64,000 nucleotides of DNA from Bacteroidota bacterium (GCA_019637975.1 JAHBUR010000013.1:60195-124194); one strand, 5' to 3'; numbered from the stretch's first letter, positions 53,965-62,775 are shown. Notes: generated by a model from the letters alone, not told the origin. Program-made: numbers and translations.

Positions 53965-54043
53965 TCGCATCAAGTATCGCGAATTCGGTTTCCCGAAAGT
54001 CGCATTTTCATAACAGCCTCCTTTCTCGAAAAGGGTGGTTGCG

Positions 54044-54083
54044 AAGCCTGCCAGTTGATTAGCGTCTACGCGGCAGGCTTTTT
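54044..54083 (+). terminator. Terminator after the 53740 gene
   Basis: Stem AAGCCTGCC / GGCAGGCTT, 19-base loop, followed by TTTTTC. Confidence 0.75.
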
Positions 54084-54128
54084 CTTGTTTATTTGCTCAA
54101 CTTTGGTTCAAAAAAAATGTCAACACTC

Positions 54129-54157
54129 TTGACTTCGATCCCTATTCAGTTTATCTT
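54129..54157 (+). promoter_or_regulatory. Orphan sigma-70-like promoter
   Basis: TTGACT (54129-54134), 17 bases, TATCTT (54152-54157). The next strong terminator is at 54275; no annotated gene lies between. Confidence 0.5.
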
Positions 54158-54163
54158 GAAAGC

Positions 54164-54310
54164 GCAAATGGGGATCATCCCAAATGCAAACTACCCCAGT
54201 TCTCTTTAGGGTTTCAGATCGAGCCGGTTCCAGCCAGTTCGGTCTGCTTCATGAATCATAAAATCCAAATGTGGAAGGCGAATCTCAAAAGGGTTCGCCT
54301 TTCCTTTTTG
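54164..54310 (+). ncRNA. Candidate small RNA or leader-peptide transcript
   Basis: A transcript of about 145 bases would run from the promoter at 54129 to the terminator at 54275-54310. It has a 5' hairpin (GGG/CCC around ATCAT) and a 25-codon frame (54184-54261, start MQTTPVLFRV). I do not recognise it as a known RNA family. A peptide is possible; no ribosome-binding site is clear. Low confidence. Confidence 0.35.
54275..54310 (+). terminator. Terminator of the orphan unit
   Basis: Stem AAGGCGAA / TTCGCCTT, 11-base loop, then TTCCTTTTTG. Confidence 0.7.
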
Positions 54311-54637
54311 CCGCCTGTAACGCGCGCGTTTTCAATGACTTACAGACAGCCAACTGATTTGAAATATAGCTTATTACATCGGTTTTATCAATAGGATCAT
54401 CAGAGAAGTTATGCACATTTATCAAAGTAAATCGGTTGGTCTCGCGCGAAGAAGAAAAAACTGTATCCCATCCGGCTAAACCCCCTTGAATAGTAAATAC
54501 TTACGGCTATCGGACAACCTCACCATCGCAGAACCTTTCCACGCGTTATCCACATGAAACACACGTATTTATCCACAACAAAGAACTGATACTGGGGCAG
54601 GAACGGAGCGAAGGGGATTGTTGGTTGGAAGAATTGG
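54311..54637. other. Gene-free AT-rich gap with three DnaA boxes
   Basis: TTATGCACA (54409-54417), TTATCCACA (54546-54554) and TTATCCACA (54569-54577) all match the DnaA-box consensus TTATNCACA and point the same way. The last two start 23 bases apart. An AT-rich stretch (54356-54400) lies to their left. No dnaA or dnaN gene is near. Confidence 0.55.
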
Positions 54638-54928
54638 TTAGGAGGACTTCAGTGTTGCTGCATCGGTGATGTCAAGAAACTCAATTAGCTTCTCTTCGTC
54701 GTTTTCAATTATCTCAAATAGAATATATACAATGGGGACATCCTCAACCGGGAGTTCATCCGTTTTCAAAATTCTGTAAACATCTGGTTCTCCCGGTATC
54801 GTAGTAAAGCGGCGCGGATCTCTTGCAATGAGGATGAAGTTCTCTTTTAGCTCTTTGACTCGTGGGTATTTCTTTTCCAGCTTGTCAATACTCTTTTGGA
54901 AGCGATGGGATTCCCTGCAATCGTACAC
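54638..54928 (-). CDS. RelE/ParE-like toxin, probable partner of the Panacea antitoxin
   Basis: The 96-residue protein looks like a RelE/ParE-fold toxin: FQKSIDKLEKKYPRVKELKE, ARDPRRF and the YRILKTDELPVEDVPIVYILFE strand set. It follows the Panacea-domain gene by 20 bases on the same strand, the usual order antitoxin then toxin. It likely cleaves mRNA or inhibits gyrase; the key residues are not certain. Confidence 0.65.
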   Translation of the reverse strand: MYDCRESHRFQKSIDKLEKKYPRVKELKENFILIARDPRRFTTIPGEPDVYRILKTDELPVEDVPIVYILFEIIENDEEKLIEFLDITDAATLKSS

Positions 54929-54948
54929 TGTGATCCCCCGAAGTGGTT

Positions 54949-55491
54949 TTAAGCAGCTAAACGAATTTTCTTTATGACACCCTTAGCCCACCCCATTGCT
55001 TCTAATGGTACTGGGTTGTTGAACCGCAAGAATATGGATGCAGGGGGAATAGTCTCCCCGGTTTTTAGCACTTGCCAACTCAACTCTTTATGCGTGAGAT
55101 TACTAAGTTCAGTAGCATTATACTTCTTGAAGTATTCGACAACTTGCGTTGCAAAATCAATCTCATCTTCCGTGAGTGCTCGCAAGTCAGGTTTTTCCTC
55201 AACTGTTGGCTTTATCTGGTCATAGCCGAAGTATTTTTCTTTGCGAAGTACTAAGTGCCCGCGCGCTTTCAAATTCTCCCGAACCGGGACAAGATGTTTT
55301 GGGATTGGTCCAGCCTTCTCCCTGATGTAATCATCACCAGTAATCGTTGAACCGTTTTGAGCATACCAAAAGAAATCCGTGTAGTACAACATCTTATTTA
55401 GCACCGTTGCAGAGAACTTTGGATTGTCTCTATTCTCGTAACAAATGTGCAGTACAAGTTCTTTGAATTTTGCCGTATTATATGTCTTCAT
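54949..55491 (-). CDS. Panacea (SocA/DUF4065) domain antitoxin
   Basis: The 180-residue protein matches the Panacea domain: KFKELVLHICYENRD, LNKMLYYTDFFWYAQNG, GDDYIREKAGPIPKHLVPVR and FFKKYNATELSNLTHKE-type C-terminal block. Panacea proteins neutralise many unrelated toxins. It forms an operon with the RelE-like gene. Hairpin CCGATA/TATCGG lies 21-35 bases upstream of its start and the promoter at 55586-55614. Confidence 0.85.
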   Translation of the reverse strand: MKTYNTAKFKELVLHICYENRDNPKFSATVLNKMLYYTDFFWYAQNGSTITGDDYIREKAGPIPKHLVPVRENLKARGHLVLRKEKYFGYDQIKPTVEEKPDLRALTEDEIDFATQVVEYFKKYNATELSNLTHKELSWQVLKTGETIPPASIFLRFNNPVPLEAMGWAKGVIKKIRLAA

Positions 55492-55511
55492 AATGTCTTG
55501 CGCCCTCCCAA

Positions 55512-55526
55512 CCGATATTTTATCGG
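55512..55526. promoter_or_regulatory. Operator-like palindrome of the toxin-antitoxin operon
   Basis: CCGATA / TATCGG with a three-base spacer, between the promoter and the antitoxin start. Confidence 0.45.
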
Positions 55527-55585
55527 CTGAACTTCTTTTTGTTGATTTGGTGGATCAAGGGGAGTAACCTCTGCGCTACGCTTGA

Positions 55586-55614
55586 AATATAAGTCATTTT
55601 CCCCAGCCTGTCAA
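55586..55614 (-). promoter_or_regulatory. Promoter of the toxin-antitoxin operon
   Basis: On the minus strand TTGACA (55614-55609), 17 bases, TATATT (55591-55586). A second inverted repeat, CGACA/TGTCG (55624-55637), lies just upstream. Confidence 0.65.
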
Positions 55615-55691
55615 GAAAAATAACGACAAAAATGTCGCCTTAGTTCCAGCCATATTCGGTTTGTCAACTATATAATCCCCGAGATTTGTGC

Positions 55692-56030
55692 TTGACAATA
55701 CGAATAATAATGGTTAGCATTCGCCAGCCCCAAAAATGGACGGATCCTACCCTTTGGGGTAGTTACATCTCTTCTTAAGAAGCTTCACTAATACAGCGGT
55801 ACCGTGGCAACACTGTGTTGGATGGTCCTGAAAAGTGTTGTGCGAAGCTGCCTACCTTACCGCACTTTTTAATTCTGTTGAGATCGAAATAGCATAATTG
55901 TTGTTCCGTGCAGTAACCACAATCAAAACGGGGCCGGTTTGAGCGAAACCCTCCGCCCATATTTGAACTCGGCTGGTCGTTTCGTGCCACTCTACTAATA
56001 AGAAGCCTCAACCATTCTACGAGGTACTCG
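55692..56030 (+). promoter_or_regulatory. Putative promoter and long leader of the envelope cluster
   Basis: TTGACA (55692-55697) with a weak TAGCAT (55715-55720) 17 bases on. The leader of about 300 bases holds hairpin CTACCC/GGGTAG (55747-55762) and the palindrome CTTCTTAAGAAG (55771-55782). No gene or known riboswitch was recognised in it. Confidence 0.35.
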
Positions 56031-56777
56031 ATGGAAAATCCCAACACGCAACCAAATCAGAAGCCCTTTGTCGAAAGGATCAACTTGATGAGAAAGGTGT
56101 GGATTAAGATGCACAAGCAATGGGCTCATCATTATGTTGTTCGTGCTGAGCATCAAGACAGACATTATACCGAAAACTCCTTGTGGGGGAGAAATCTCAT
56201 TCAATCTCAACCGGAACTTGTCAAAGGGACCGATAATCTCCGATCGGCAAAGGAAGCATTCGGCCACAACGAAATATCAGCCTCCGAATTGAGAAGAGCG
56301 AGGTTGGATTTGAAGAGAGTCGTCAAGTCTATTCACCATTTCGGGAACGATGACCGGACGCTACTGGGAGAATGGATGCAGGACATGGTTGTCCCTGTCT
56401 ACACGAACAATGTTGCTGGTGCAGTTTACATCGGGGCCGGTTTGCTGGTAGTAATCGTAGGCTTGAGGGGACTTGGAGACCTTAGTACGTGGTCTCTTCC
56501 CTCATGGTTCTTAAATGATCAAAGCAGATTACGCGAGGCAATCGTACTGTCTGCCCTTGCGCTCGAATTGCTGCTATTAGTATTCCTTGGTGTCCTTCAA
56601 ATGTTTACGCCGGAGGACACGAGGCGGAAACGTTCTGAGACGGTTTCCCTTGAGGAGGCTGCTTTAATGCTCAAGGAGTTGAAAAACGAGTTTGCTCGTG
56701 AAGGAGTCCAGACGGTGGATCAGTTAGTTGAGAAGCGCGTCAGGAGAGAAATCGACCGGATCAAGAATCTCCTTTGA
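56031..56777 (+). CDS. GldL-like two-helix inner-membrane protein
   Basis: The 248-residue protein has a soluble N-terminal half (residues 1-120), two transmembrane helices (AVYIGAGLLVVIVGLRGLG, about 130-150; IVLSALALELLLLVFLGVLQ, about 168-190) and a cytosolic coiled-coil tail. The two helices resemble the GldL pair of T9SS motors (GldL TM1 AVVIIGALF; TM2 LSIGLVTEALIFAL), including a Glu inside helix 2, which in GldL is the proton-channel residue. The 120-residue N-terminal part is not found in GldL. The next gene encodes a GldM-like protein. GAGGT precedes the ATG by five bases. Confidence 0.5.
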   Translation: MENPNTQPNQKPFVERINLMRKVWIKMHKQWAHHYVVRAEHQDRHYTENSLWGRNLIQSQPELVKGTDNLRSAKEAFGHNEISASELRRARLDLKRVVKSIHHFGNDDRTLLGEWMQDMVVPVYTNNVAGAVYIGAGLLVVIVGLRGLGDLSTWSLPSWFLNDQSRLREAIVLSALALELLLLVFLGVLQMFTPEDTRRKRSETVSLEEAALMLKELKNEFAREGVQTVDQLVEKRVRREIDRIKNLL

Positions 56778-56793
56778 GAATTGTGAGATTGTC

Positions 56794-58140
56794 ATGAACA
56801 AAACGATAACACCGTATTTTGTCCTTTACTTGGTCGCGCTGACTGGTCTGTTGTTGGTAACAGACGAACGCGACATTGCGGAGGCCGAAGGAAAACAAGT
56901 TATCTCGGTTTTGATGGAGGAAATTCTCAAGGCACCTGTCTTGACGGTGCCGGATGTAGTCCGTTTGCCGCTCATGAGTGAACAGCCCGTTCTTCTTTCA
57001 ATTGCCGGGTTGGCAACGTACTCCGAAAAGAAGAATGTCCGGTATTTTGTGAATGCGATAGACTCGGTACCTCCTGACTGGCACCTCGTGCGTATCGAAC
57101 GCGACTCTAGTGGGAATGGGTTAATGTACCTGCCAATTGGCCAGAAGTCGGAGTATACATTCGAGGCATATTGCAAAGTTGATCGGGAGTTTCCGCAGAA
57201 GATATCAGGAAATCTAAAGAGAGGTTTGGAAAAAGCACTCGCTCAAGAGCTGAAGGATCAGGAAAGTAAGCGCGTCAGATTCGTTCTGAAGGTGGGTGAA
57301 GAAGGGGAATTCCTGCCGCTTGCGTTTGAAGTTGACAGGACTTTTGACAAATGGATTACAGGCAGGAAGTACTCGAAGAGAATTTTTGTTTCGAATGTAG
57401 ACCCTTTCAGGGTAGGAGTTACTCTTGTCAGCAACCCTCCGCGGCCATTCTATCTTGAAAGGACGAAGAACACCATTCGCCTCAATTGGGACAATCCAGA
57501 CGTCGGGGTAACAAGCGTAACGGTGCGCGGTTCGGCGAACCGGGGTTTGGGAAATGATGATGTTGCAGAGACCAGGTTCGTGATTGATGTTGGACCACCG
57601 CGATGGCAACCCGATCCGAAAACGACAGCGTATAAGAACGTGAATTATCGATGGGAAAGCGGGCTTGGCGGTATGAACGCAGATGAGTATGTCGTTCAAA
57701 TGCACGCAAACGACATGTTGATCGAAACAATCTCTCCCAACCAGTATCCGTATGAAAAGAAGATTGACCCGTCGTGGTCGAGAGTGGCTTTCAAAGCTGT
57801 TGCCGGCAACAATATACTCAAGCAAATTGATGTACAGGTAAAGGAGCCGCCTCCGCCTGAAATCAGATGGGGAGAAGTAAAGAGAGGAGACGATGATGTT
57901 CGCGTCGAGTTCTTCTCCGAGGATATAGATGGCGGACCGGTCGCTATTAACATGAACGTCATCCAGCCCTCGGGGGTTAGAGCCCTACTCGAGCCTCAAG
58001 GGAAGGCCAAGAATTTTGTTATTACCATCAAAGACACAAAGAACATTAGGACTCCCCATGTCGAACTACGAGTACAGGCCATCGGAATCGGCGGTGTCTC
58101 CAAGACGCCTGCCCGTACCATCACTATTCGATACAATTGA
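56794..58140 (+). CDS. GldM-like protein, single membrane helix and periplasmic beta domains
   Basis: The 448-residue protein has one N-terminal helix (ITPYFVLYLVALTGLLLV) and a long periplasmic part made of beta-rich domains that read like Ig/fibronectin folds (residues 60-150, 230-310, 310-390). The helix and its context (LYLVALTGLLLVTDERD, compare MYLVxLAMLALNxSKE) recall GldM of the T9SS motor. The TPR of GldM (Arg implicated in the proton path) is TPY here, so the Arg is missing. It starts 16 bases after the GldL-like stop. A true homology assignment needs profile search. Confidence 0.45.
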   Translation: MNKTITPYFVLYLVALTGLLLVTDERDIAEAEGKQVISVLMEEILKAPVLTVPDVVRLPLMSEQPVLLSIAGLATYSEKKNVRYFVNAIDSVPPDWHLVRIERDSSGNGLMYLPIGQKSEYTFEAYCKVDREFPQKISGNLKRGLEKALAQELKDQESKRVRFVLKVGEEGEFLPLAFEVDRTFDKWITGRKYSKRIFVSNVDPFRVGVTLVSNPPRPFYLERTKNTIRLNWDNPDVGVTSVTVRGSANRGLGNDDVAETRFVIDVGPPRWQPDPKTTAYKNVNYRWESGLGGMNADEYVVQMHANDMLIETISPNQYPYEKKIDPSWSRVAFKAVAGNNILKQIDVQVKEPPPPEIRWGEVKRGDDDVRVEFFSEDIDGGPVAINMNVIQPSGVRALLEPQGKAKNFVITIKDTKNIRTPHVELRVQAIGIGGVSKTPARTITIRYN

Positions 58141-58141
58141 C

Positions 58142-59515
58142 ATGTTCGAGCTTGATCAATGCTGCGCTTACGGTGATCACAAACCACGTAGAGGAATATC
58201 GAGGTCTTCAGCATGTGGCATGCTGGTTGCGCTTGCAATGTTGTTCTGCTTCACTTCTCAAGCCGTTTATCCGCAGAGTACCGAGGATAGCACAGCACAA
58301 TTGGAGAGTTATAAACGGCAGATAAAGAGACTCTACTCTGAAGTTGAGAAAGTTCAGCGCGAGGATTTCTATTTCACAAAACTGAGGGCGTGGTGGATTG
58401 AGAATCCTGAGTTGGAGGACTCAATCCGCTCCAAATACTTGCAGACAATGGGCTCCGACCAATTCCTGAGAGAGAAAGACCCGTTTTATGTGGTGGCAAC
58501 ACCGCCACCACATAACGATCTTATTGTGCTGTTTTCAGGAATTAACATTGTAAAGGGGGCAGAATTGCGAGAATTCCTTTACAAGAAAAGGGAAAACCAG
58601 GATCTTAGGCGCCAAATAATAGAAAGTCCGGGCAGGCGTGCCGAACTTCTAGACTCGGTCCAAATTGCAAGTGTGTCCGCGCCTCGGATATTCAACGGGG
58701 CAGATACAACAATAAAATACTTCAACCGATACGCCATCGAGGGTATTGACCATAGCGCTTCCACTGTTTTTTCGGCAAGATTCCCCGAGAGATTGAATTG
58801 CAAAATAGATGACAAGTGGGGCATCGAGTTCAAACTTGGAAATGAGGAAATGAACTATCCGTTCTGGTATTCGGGCAATAGTTCCATCCTGATTCTCTAT
58901 AAGAGAATAAAGTTGGGAGGACAGATCCCTCTCTGGCTGGGCTCACCTGACAATCGCCTGACCGGGAAGCTCTGGACACCCCGCGGGCTCGACGGGGGGT
59001 TTGGTATGCATGGGGAGTTCGATTTCGCCTTTGCTGGAGGTGCATTGTTGGTTGGGGCACGGCGCTCTGATGTCAACGGCACGTTTGCTCAACTTCCAAA
59101 CATCTACAGAATCAGTGTTATGGCACAGGCGTGGTATTCTTTCACCATAACTATCAAGAACTCTGCTGATCTTGTACGAGTCAAGGTTGGCGGTGGATAC
59201 CATCAGATTGCTCGGGATATCATGACATATTCTGCTAGCGGAGATAGATCGAAAATTTTGCCGAGCGGCGAATCCGACCGCCCATTTTGGAGCCCGTATA
59301 TCAGCTGTGATATCATGGATCAGCGCTCCGATGATAGGTTTGGAGGTTCTTTTCAATATTACCACGAATGGTTGATGACAACAATCTGGCTTGAACTTCT
59401 ACCGAACCACATAAGAATTGAGCTTAAGGGCGGGTTGCCAATACTACGCAGCCGTTATCCGTGGGAACCTACGCATTTTGTCACCATGAACGTACCAATC
59501 ACGTTTGCCTTCTAA
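58142..59515 (+). CDS. Predicted outer-membrane barrel with coiled-coil N-terminal domain (paralogue 1)
   Basis: The protein (457 residues from ATG 58142; 431 from ATG 58220, which begins the clear signal peptide MLVALAMLFCFTSQAVYPQ) has a helical coiled-coil region (STAQLESYKRQIKRLYSEVE) and a C-terminal half of beta strands (KWGIEFKLGNEEMNYPFWYS; YHEWLMTTIWLELLP; ending TMNVPITFAF). It shares the GxEFKxG...YPFWxSG...YKxxKLGxxxP pattern with the next protein. It starts right after the GldM-like stop. Function unknown. Confidence 0.55.
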   Translation: MFELDQCCAYGDHKPRRGISRSSACGMLVALAMLFCFTSQAVYPQSTEDSTAQLESYKRQIKRLYSEVEKVQREDFYFTKLRAWWIENPELEDSIRSKYLQTMGSDQFLREKDPFYVVATPPPHNDLIVLFSGINIVKGAELREFLYKKRENQDLRRQIIESPGRRAELLDSVQIASVSAPRIFNGADTTIKYFNRYAIEGIDHSASTVFSARFPERLNCKIDDKWGIEFKLGNEEMNYPFWYSGNSSILILYKRIKLGGQIPLWLGSPDNRLTGKLWTPRGLDGGFGMHGEFDFAFAGGALLVGARRSDVNGTFAQLPNIYRISVMAQAWYSFTITIKNSADLVRVKVGGGYHQIARDIMTYSASGDRSKILPSGESDRPFWSPYISCDIMDQRSDDRFGGSFQYYHEWLMTTIWLELLPNHIRIELKGGLPILRSRYPWEPTHFVTMNVPITFAF

Positions 59516-59519
59516 TGCC

Positions 59520-60806
59520 ATGATACCATCACGAACAACTTGTTCTTTCTTGATCGGTGCCGTCTTACTACTTGGTGTTTCTACCGAGCAAGTGTACCCG
59601 CAGTCGCTACAAGATTCCTTAAGGGAGGCAAGGGAAGAAGTCGAGTCACTAAAACGTATTCGCGAGGCGCTTGACGAAGCGAACCCTGAGTACACGCAGT
59701 TCTTCAAAATATGGGCTGTCTTCGATGAAGGGCTACGATTGCGCATCTTCAACGTGTTCCGAGAAGCTAACTACGAGTTCAGCACGCAAGACACGATTTT
59801 TGTTATCCTCCGCAATGACAGTACAATTGCGGAAATCCGGATTGGGAGGGTTACCACAGGTCCGCACTCAATCAGAACTCATCTTGACAGCAGATTGATA
59901 CGGGATATTGTCTCACGGAACTATGAGTTGGAGGATCTCGAGCCTGACGGCTACAAGCGCCGCCAACAACGACCCCCTCAGCCAAGGCCTGTAGCACCCA
60001 AATGGGCAGCTGCATCGTTTTCGCTGTTCGAGGTGGGAGTCCGCTTCGGTAATGATTGGGGTGTAATTGGACGCGTCGGTGACGATATGCTCGGTTATCC
60101 TTTCTGGACATCGGGTCAAGCGTGGGTGCTCGCCTCCTACAAAGCTCTCAAACTTGGGGCGCGACTGCCTGTGCATGGTGGCAAGGAAGACTGTACTCCT
60201 CAGGTTTTGAGGAGGTTGATAAACGGCAGCACAGGGGTGGCCGGGGAGATCGAGATTGAATGGGAAGAACTGAAGGTGGGCGAGTTCCAGAGCTATGCCG
60301 GAATTGGAGGGAGCTTTTCGATTGGGGAGCTTGGCAAGAGGCGACCCGAATACCTCGTGGGAGTGCGGAAAACAGAAATCATGGGACCAGACACAGTGAG
60401 CTATACCGATTCGCTTTTCTCCATTACGAGTTTGGGTCACTTTTATTACGCACTTGACTGGTTGTTCGATTCGGACGCTCAACTGCTTGCGTTCAAGCTC
60501 GGGGCAGGAGCACAGCGGGTTGTTCGCGGGCGGTACTACGATTCCTCGCTCGATATTGAGATCCTTGAGAAGTACAAGCCTGACTTTTTCCCCTATCTCT
60601 CGGTGGAGTATAGAAACCAGCGGGTTGAGTGGTTCGCACTCTCGGCACAATACTCCCGGCTACTGATGGTCGGTGCATGGGCGGAGTATCTCCCCTACTT
60701 CATGTTCTTCGATATCAAGTATTCCCGTGTGCTTCGCAAAGACCTTCGCCCGTGGGAAAAGAGAGATTATTTTGCGGCAACTGTCGGGTTTAAGTTTAGT
60801 TTTTAG
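59520..60806 (+). CDS. Predicted outer-membrane barrel with coiled-coil N-terminal domain (paralogue 2)
   Basis: The 428-residue protein has a signal peptide (ending EQVYPQ), a coiled-coil segment (LQDSLREAREEVESLKRIRE), a Pro-rich linker (PPQPRPVAP) and a barrel-like C-terminal half ending DYFAATVGFKFSF. It resembles the preceding protein (FGNDWGVIGRVGDDMLGYPF then TSGQ and YKALKLGARLP), so the two arose by duplication. It starts four bases after the previous stop. Confidence 0.55.
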   Translation: MIPSRTTCSFLIGAVLLLGVSTEQVYPQSLQDSLREAREEVESLKRIREALDEANPEYTQFFKIWAVFDEGLRLRIFNVFREANYEFSTQDTIFVILRNDSTIAEIRIGRVTTGPHSIRTHLDSRLIRDIVSRNYELEDLEPDGYKRRQQRPPQPRPVAPKWAAASFSLFEVGVRFGNDWGVIGRVGDDMLGYPFWTSGQAWVLASYKALKLGARLPVHGGKEDCTPQVLRRLINGSTGVAGEIEIEWEELKVGEFQSYAGIGGSFSIGELGKRRPEYLVGVRKTEIMGPDTVSYTDSLFSITSLGHFYYALDWLFDSDAQLLAFKLGAGAQRVVRGRYYDSSLDIEILEKYKPDFFPYLSVEYRNQRVEWFALSAQYSRLLMVGAWAEYLPYFMFFDIKYSRVLRKDLRPWEKRDYFAATVGFKFSF

Positions 60807-60878
60807 CCCTCTGTTCGCCAGCAAAAGGAACTAGGAGGATCCCAAACGTCAGCTCGACCAACTTAAGAAGCCATTCGT

Positions 60879-61715
60879 ATGCTTGCCTTGTCACAAGCAC
60901 TTGTTATCGCTTTCCTCTTAAGCGGGACAGATTTCATCTGCAATGATGCTAGGTCTGATTCTCCCCCTTCTCCCAAGCCTGGCAGAATGGAGCAGGAAAA
61001 ACGAGGTGAACGAGGCCGCCTCGAGAAGGCTGGACTCGACTCGGTAGGCAAAGCACCACCCGAAAACAAAATCAGTGACTCGGTGAAGACACCAGCGCAA
61101 TCTTGGTCTCGCAGGTCCGCCCAAACTCAATCTCCTGCGCAAGAAGAAGTCGTAAGATCGTCACACACCTTTGCGCCTGACACAGCAATCGCTGTTGAGC
61201 CAGATCCAATGGTTGACATAACTGGGAGGGGGAAGTTCGTCTTGAGAAGCGAACAACCCACGGTATCATCGTCAAATGCCAATCCAAATGTAATTAGAGA
61301 TGGTATCCGCCCTGACATCAGAACAGGCCAAGATTCTCAGCAGTACTCCAGCTACTCGAGAAAAGACCCCAAACCCGATTATGACACAGTAGGATTTGCA
61401 TTCGATACAACATGGACATTTTGTACTCTGGATTTTCAAGAGGGAATCCACCGTGTTAACGGCGGATGGTTTGACTCATTGTGGATAGAGATTCTTGACC
61501 GCGGAGAGATAGTTCTGTCAACAAGGTTTGATTCCACGCCGCGCTACTCGGGGAGAAGTGGCAGAAACTTTGATAGCTATCGCGTTAATTTGACTCTGAC
61601 ATCGGGCGATGCAATCAGGTTGGTAGGGACACCTGGAGGAGATAGAAACACCCGGTTCATCAGTATTGCTGAACTGCGCGTGTATGCTCTGAAGAAGACA
61701 AAACAAGAAAACTGA
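60879..61715 (+). CDS. Secreted low-complexity protein with C-terminal beta domain
   Basis: The 278-residue protein has an N-terminal hydrophobic signal, a low-complexity Ser/Pro/Gln-rich stretch (residues 25-165) and a C-terminal domain of about 110 residues (TWTFCTLDFQEGIHRVNGGW; DSLWIEILDRGEIVLSTRFD; SGDAIRLVGTPGG). This tail reads like a galactose-binding/jelly-roll fold. No family was recognised. It is 72 bases from the second barrel gene. Confidence 0.45.
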   Translation: MLALSQALVIAFLLSGTDFICNDARSDSPPSPKPGRMEQEKRGERGRLEKAGLDSVGKAPPENKISDSVKTPAQSWSRRSAQTQSPAQEEVVRSSHTFAPDTAIAVEPDPMVDITGRGKFVLRSEQPTVSSSNANPNVIRDGIRPDIRTGQDSQQYSSYSRKDPKPDYDTVGFAFDTTWTFCTLDFQEGIHRVNGGWFDSLWIEILDRGEIVLSTRFDSTPRYSGRSGRNFDSYRVNLTLTSGDAIRLVGTPGGDRNTRFISIAELRVYALKKTKQEN

Positions 61716-61733
61716 AGACTTCTATGCCACGGA

Positions 61734-62207
61734 ATGTCTAGAGCAGCTATGGGAAAGCTAGGTGATACAGCCCGAAAGATTGACTGGACCGTAGTTGTTC
61801 CATTGGTCAGCATAGCATTAACATCTTACTTGCAGTGGGAGCAAATGAAGGTTTCATCCGAAAGCGCTATCTACCAAGTAACGTCAACTCCAAAGAGGGA
61901 GGGCTATGCAACGTTCATGCAGAATCTATTGTATGCATACGACAATGCCATGAGCGGGAATGGTAAGGAACTGCAGAAGAACATTGATGGTCTGGAGATG
62001 GCGTATTATGGTATTCAGCCTTTTCTCGTCAGCAAGAACACGCAAGATACTCTTTACTCCAAAATCAGAGATTTCGATGGATACTGTACAGAAATCCTTA
62101 AGTTACAGCGGGCATCTCAAAAGAGAGAGCAGTTGAGAACGGAATTCGCTGAGTACAAGGTGTTCTTCCAAAGATACCTGTTCTTTTCTCTATTCTCGGT
62201 AGAATGA
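61734..62207 (+). CDS. Single-helix membrane protein, unknown function
   Basis: The 157-residue protein has one transmembrane segment (WTVVVPLVSIALTSYLQW, residues 18-35) and a helical soluble domain (YATFMQNLLYAYDNAMSGNG, LQRASQKREQLRTEF). No family recognised. It starts 18 bases after the preceding gene and fits the cluster. Confidence 0.45.
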   Translation: MSRAAMGKLGDTARKIDWTVVVPLVSIALTSYLQWEQMKVSSESAIYQVTSTPKREGYATFMQNLLYAYDNAMSGNGKELQKNIDGLEMAYYGIQPFLVSKNTQDTLYSKIRDFDGYCTEILKLQRASQKREQLRTEFAEYKVFFQRYLFFSLFSVE

Positions 62208-62313
62208 TCGATCAACTTTCTTACGCCGTGACGTATGTACCCTTCCAACTGCCCTAACTGCTCTGCTCGGGTTCCACTATCAGGCTTGGGCAAAGCGATA
62301 TGACTTCCTCCCA

Positions 62314-62775
62314 ATGCAGAATATTCGAACTAGAGTCTACCGGGGAGGCGCCGTCTCCTTCGGCTTGTGGATAAATCGCTTCTTCCTAGCCGACATCCGG
62401 GTACACTACATAGTGCAAGGGCAGGAACAACGCGTATACGAGAATCAGGGCACGGCAACCGACCTGAGTGCTGAAGGGTTAGGGTTCACCCTCAAAGGGG
62501 CGGTGACGTTTGCGCTAACAAAAGGTATGATCGTGGATTTGGGCGGAGGGTATCTTTGGGACAATTACGAAGTGGCCATTGTGCAAAGGTCAACTCTCAC
62601 AAACGCGGCTACAGGTCGAGTCGCCAACCGCACGAAGGTTGGCAGTGCTATCCTTAGTGGGGGCCTGCGTCTTGGCAGTCAGAACTTCTGGTTGAACGCG
62701 TCGTCCGATTTTCTCTTTGACGGTCGGACGTTCAGGGGTTACCACCTCATCGCAGGTGTTAATTTCTTGTTGTGA
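62314..62775 (+). CDS. Small barrel-like protein lacking a signal peptide
   Basis: The 153-residue frame has barrel-type strands (AVSFGLWINRFFLADIRVHY; GFTLKGAVTFALTKGMIVDL; YHLIAGVNFLL) and ends in a hydrophobic strand. No signal peptide is in front. The frame is open upstream to a TAG near 62198 but has no ATG there, and a short other-frame piece (MIDQLSYAVTYVPFQLP) starts at 62204. It may be truncated or frameshifted. Confidence 0.4.
   Translation: MQNIRTRVYRGGAVSFGLWINRFFLADIRVHYIVQGQEQRVYENQGTATDLSAEGLGFTLKGAVTFALTKGMIVDLGGGYLWDNYEVAIVQRSTLTNAATGRVANRTKVGSAILSGGLRLGSQNFWLNASSDFLFDGRTFRGYHLIAGVNFLL

Noticed and set aside
55775..56047. 90-codon minus-strand frame in the gap before 56031
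   Set aside because: No family pattern, no ribosome-binding site and it overlaps the start of the GldL-like gene.
62365..62376. TGTGGATAA, a reverse DnaA box
   Set aside because: Single site inside a gene; expected by chance.
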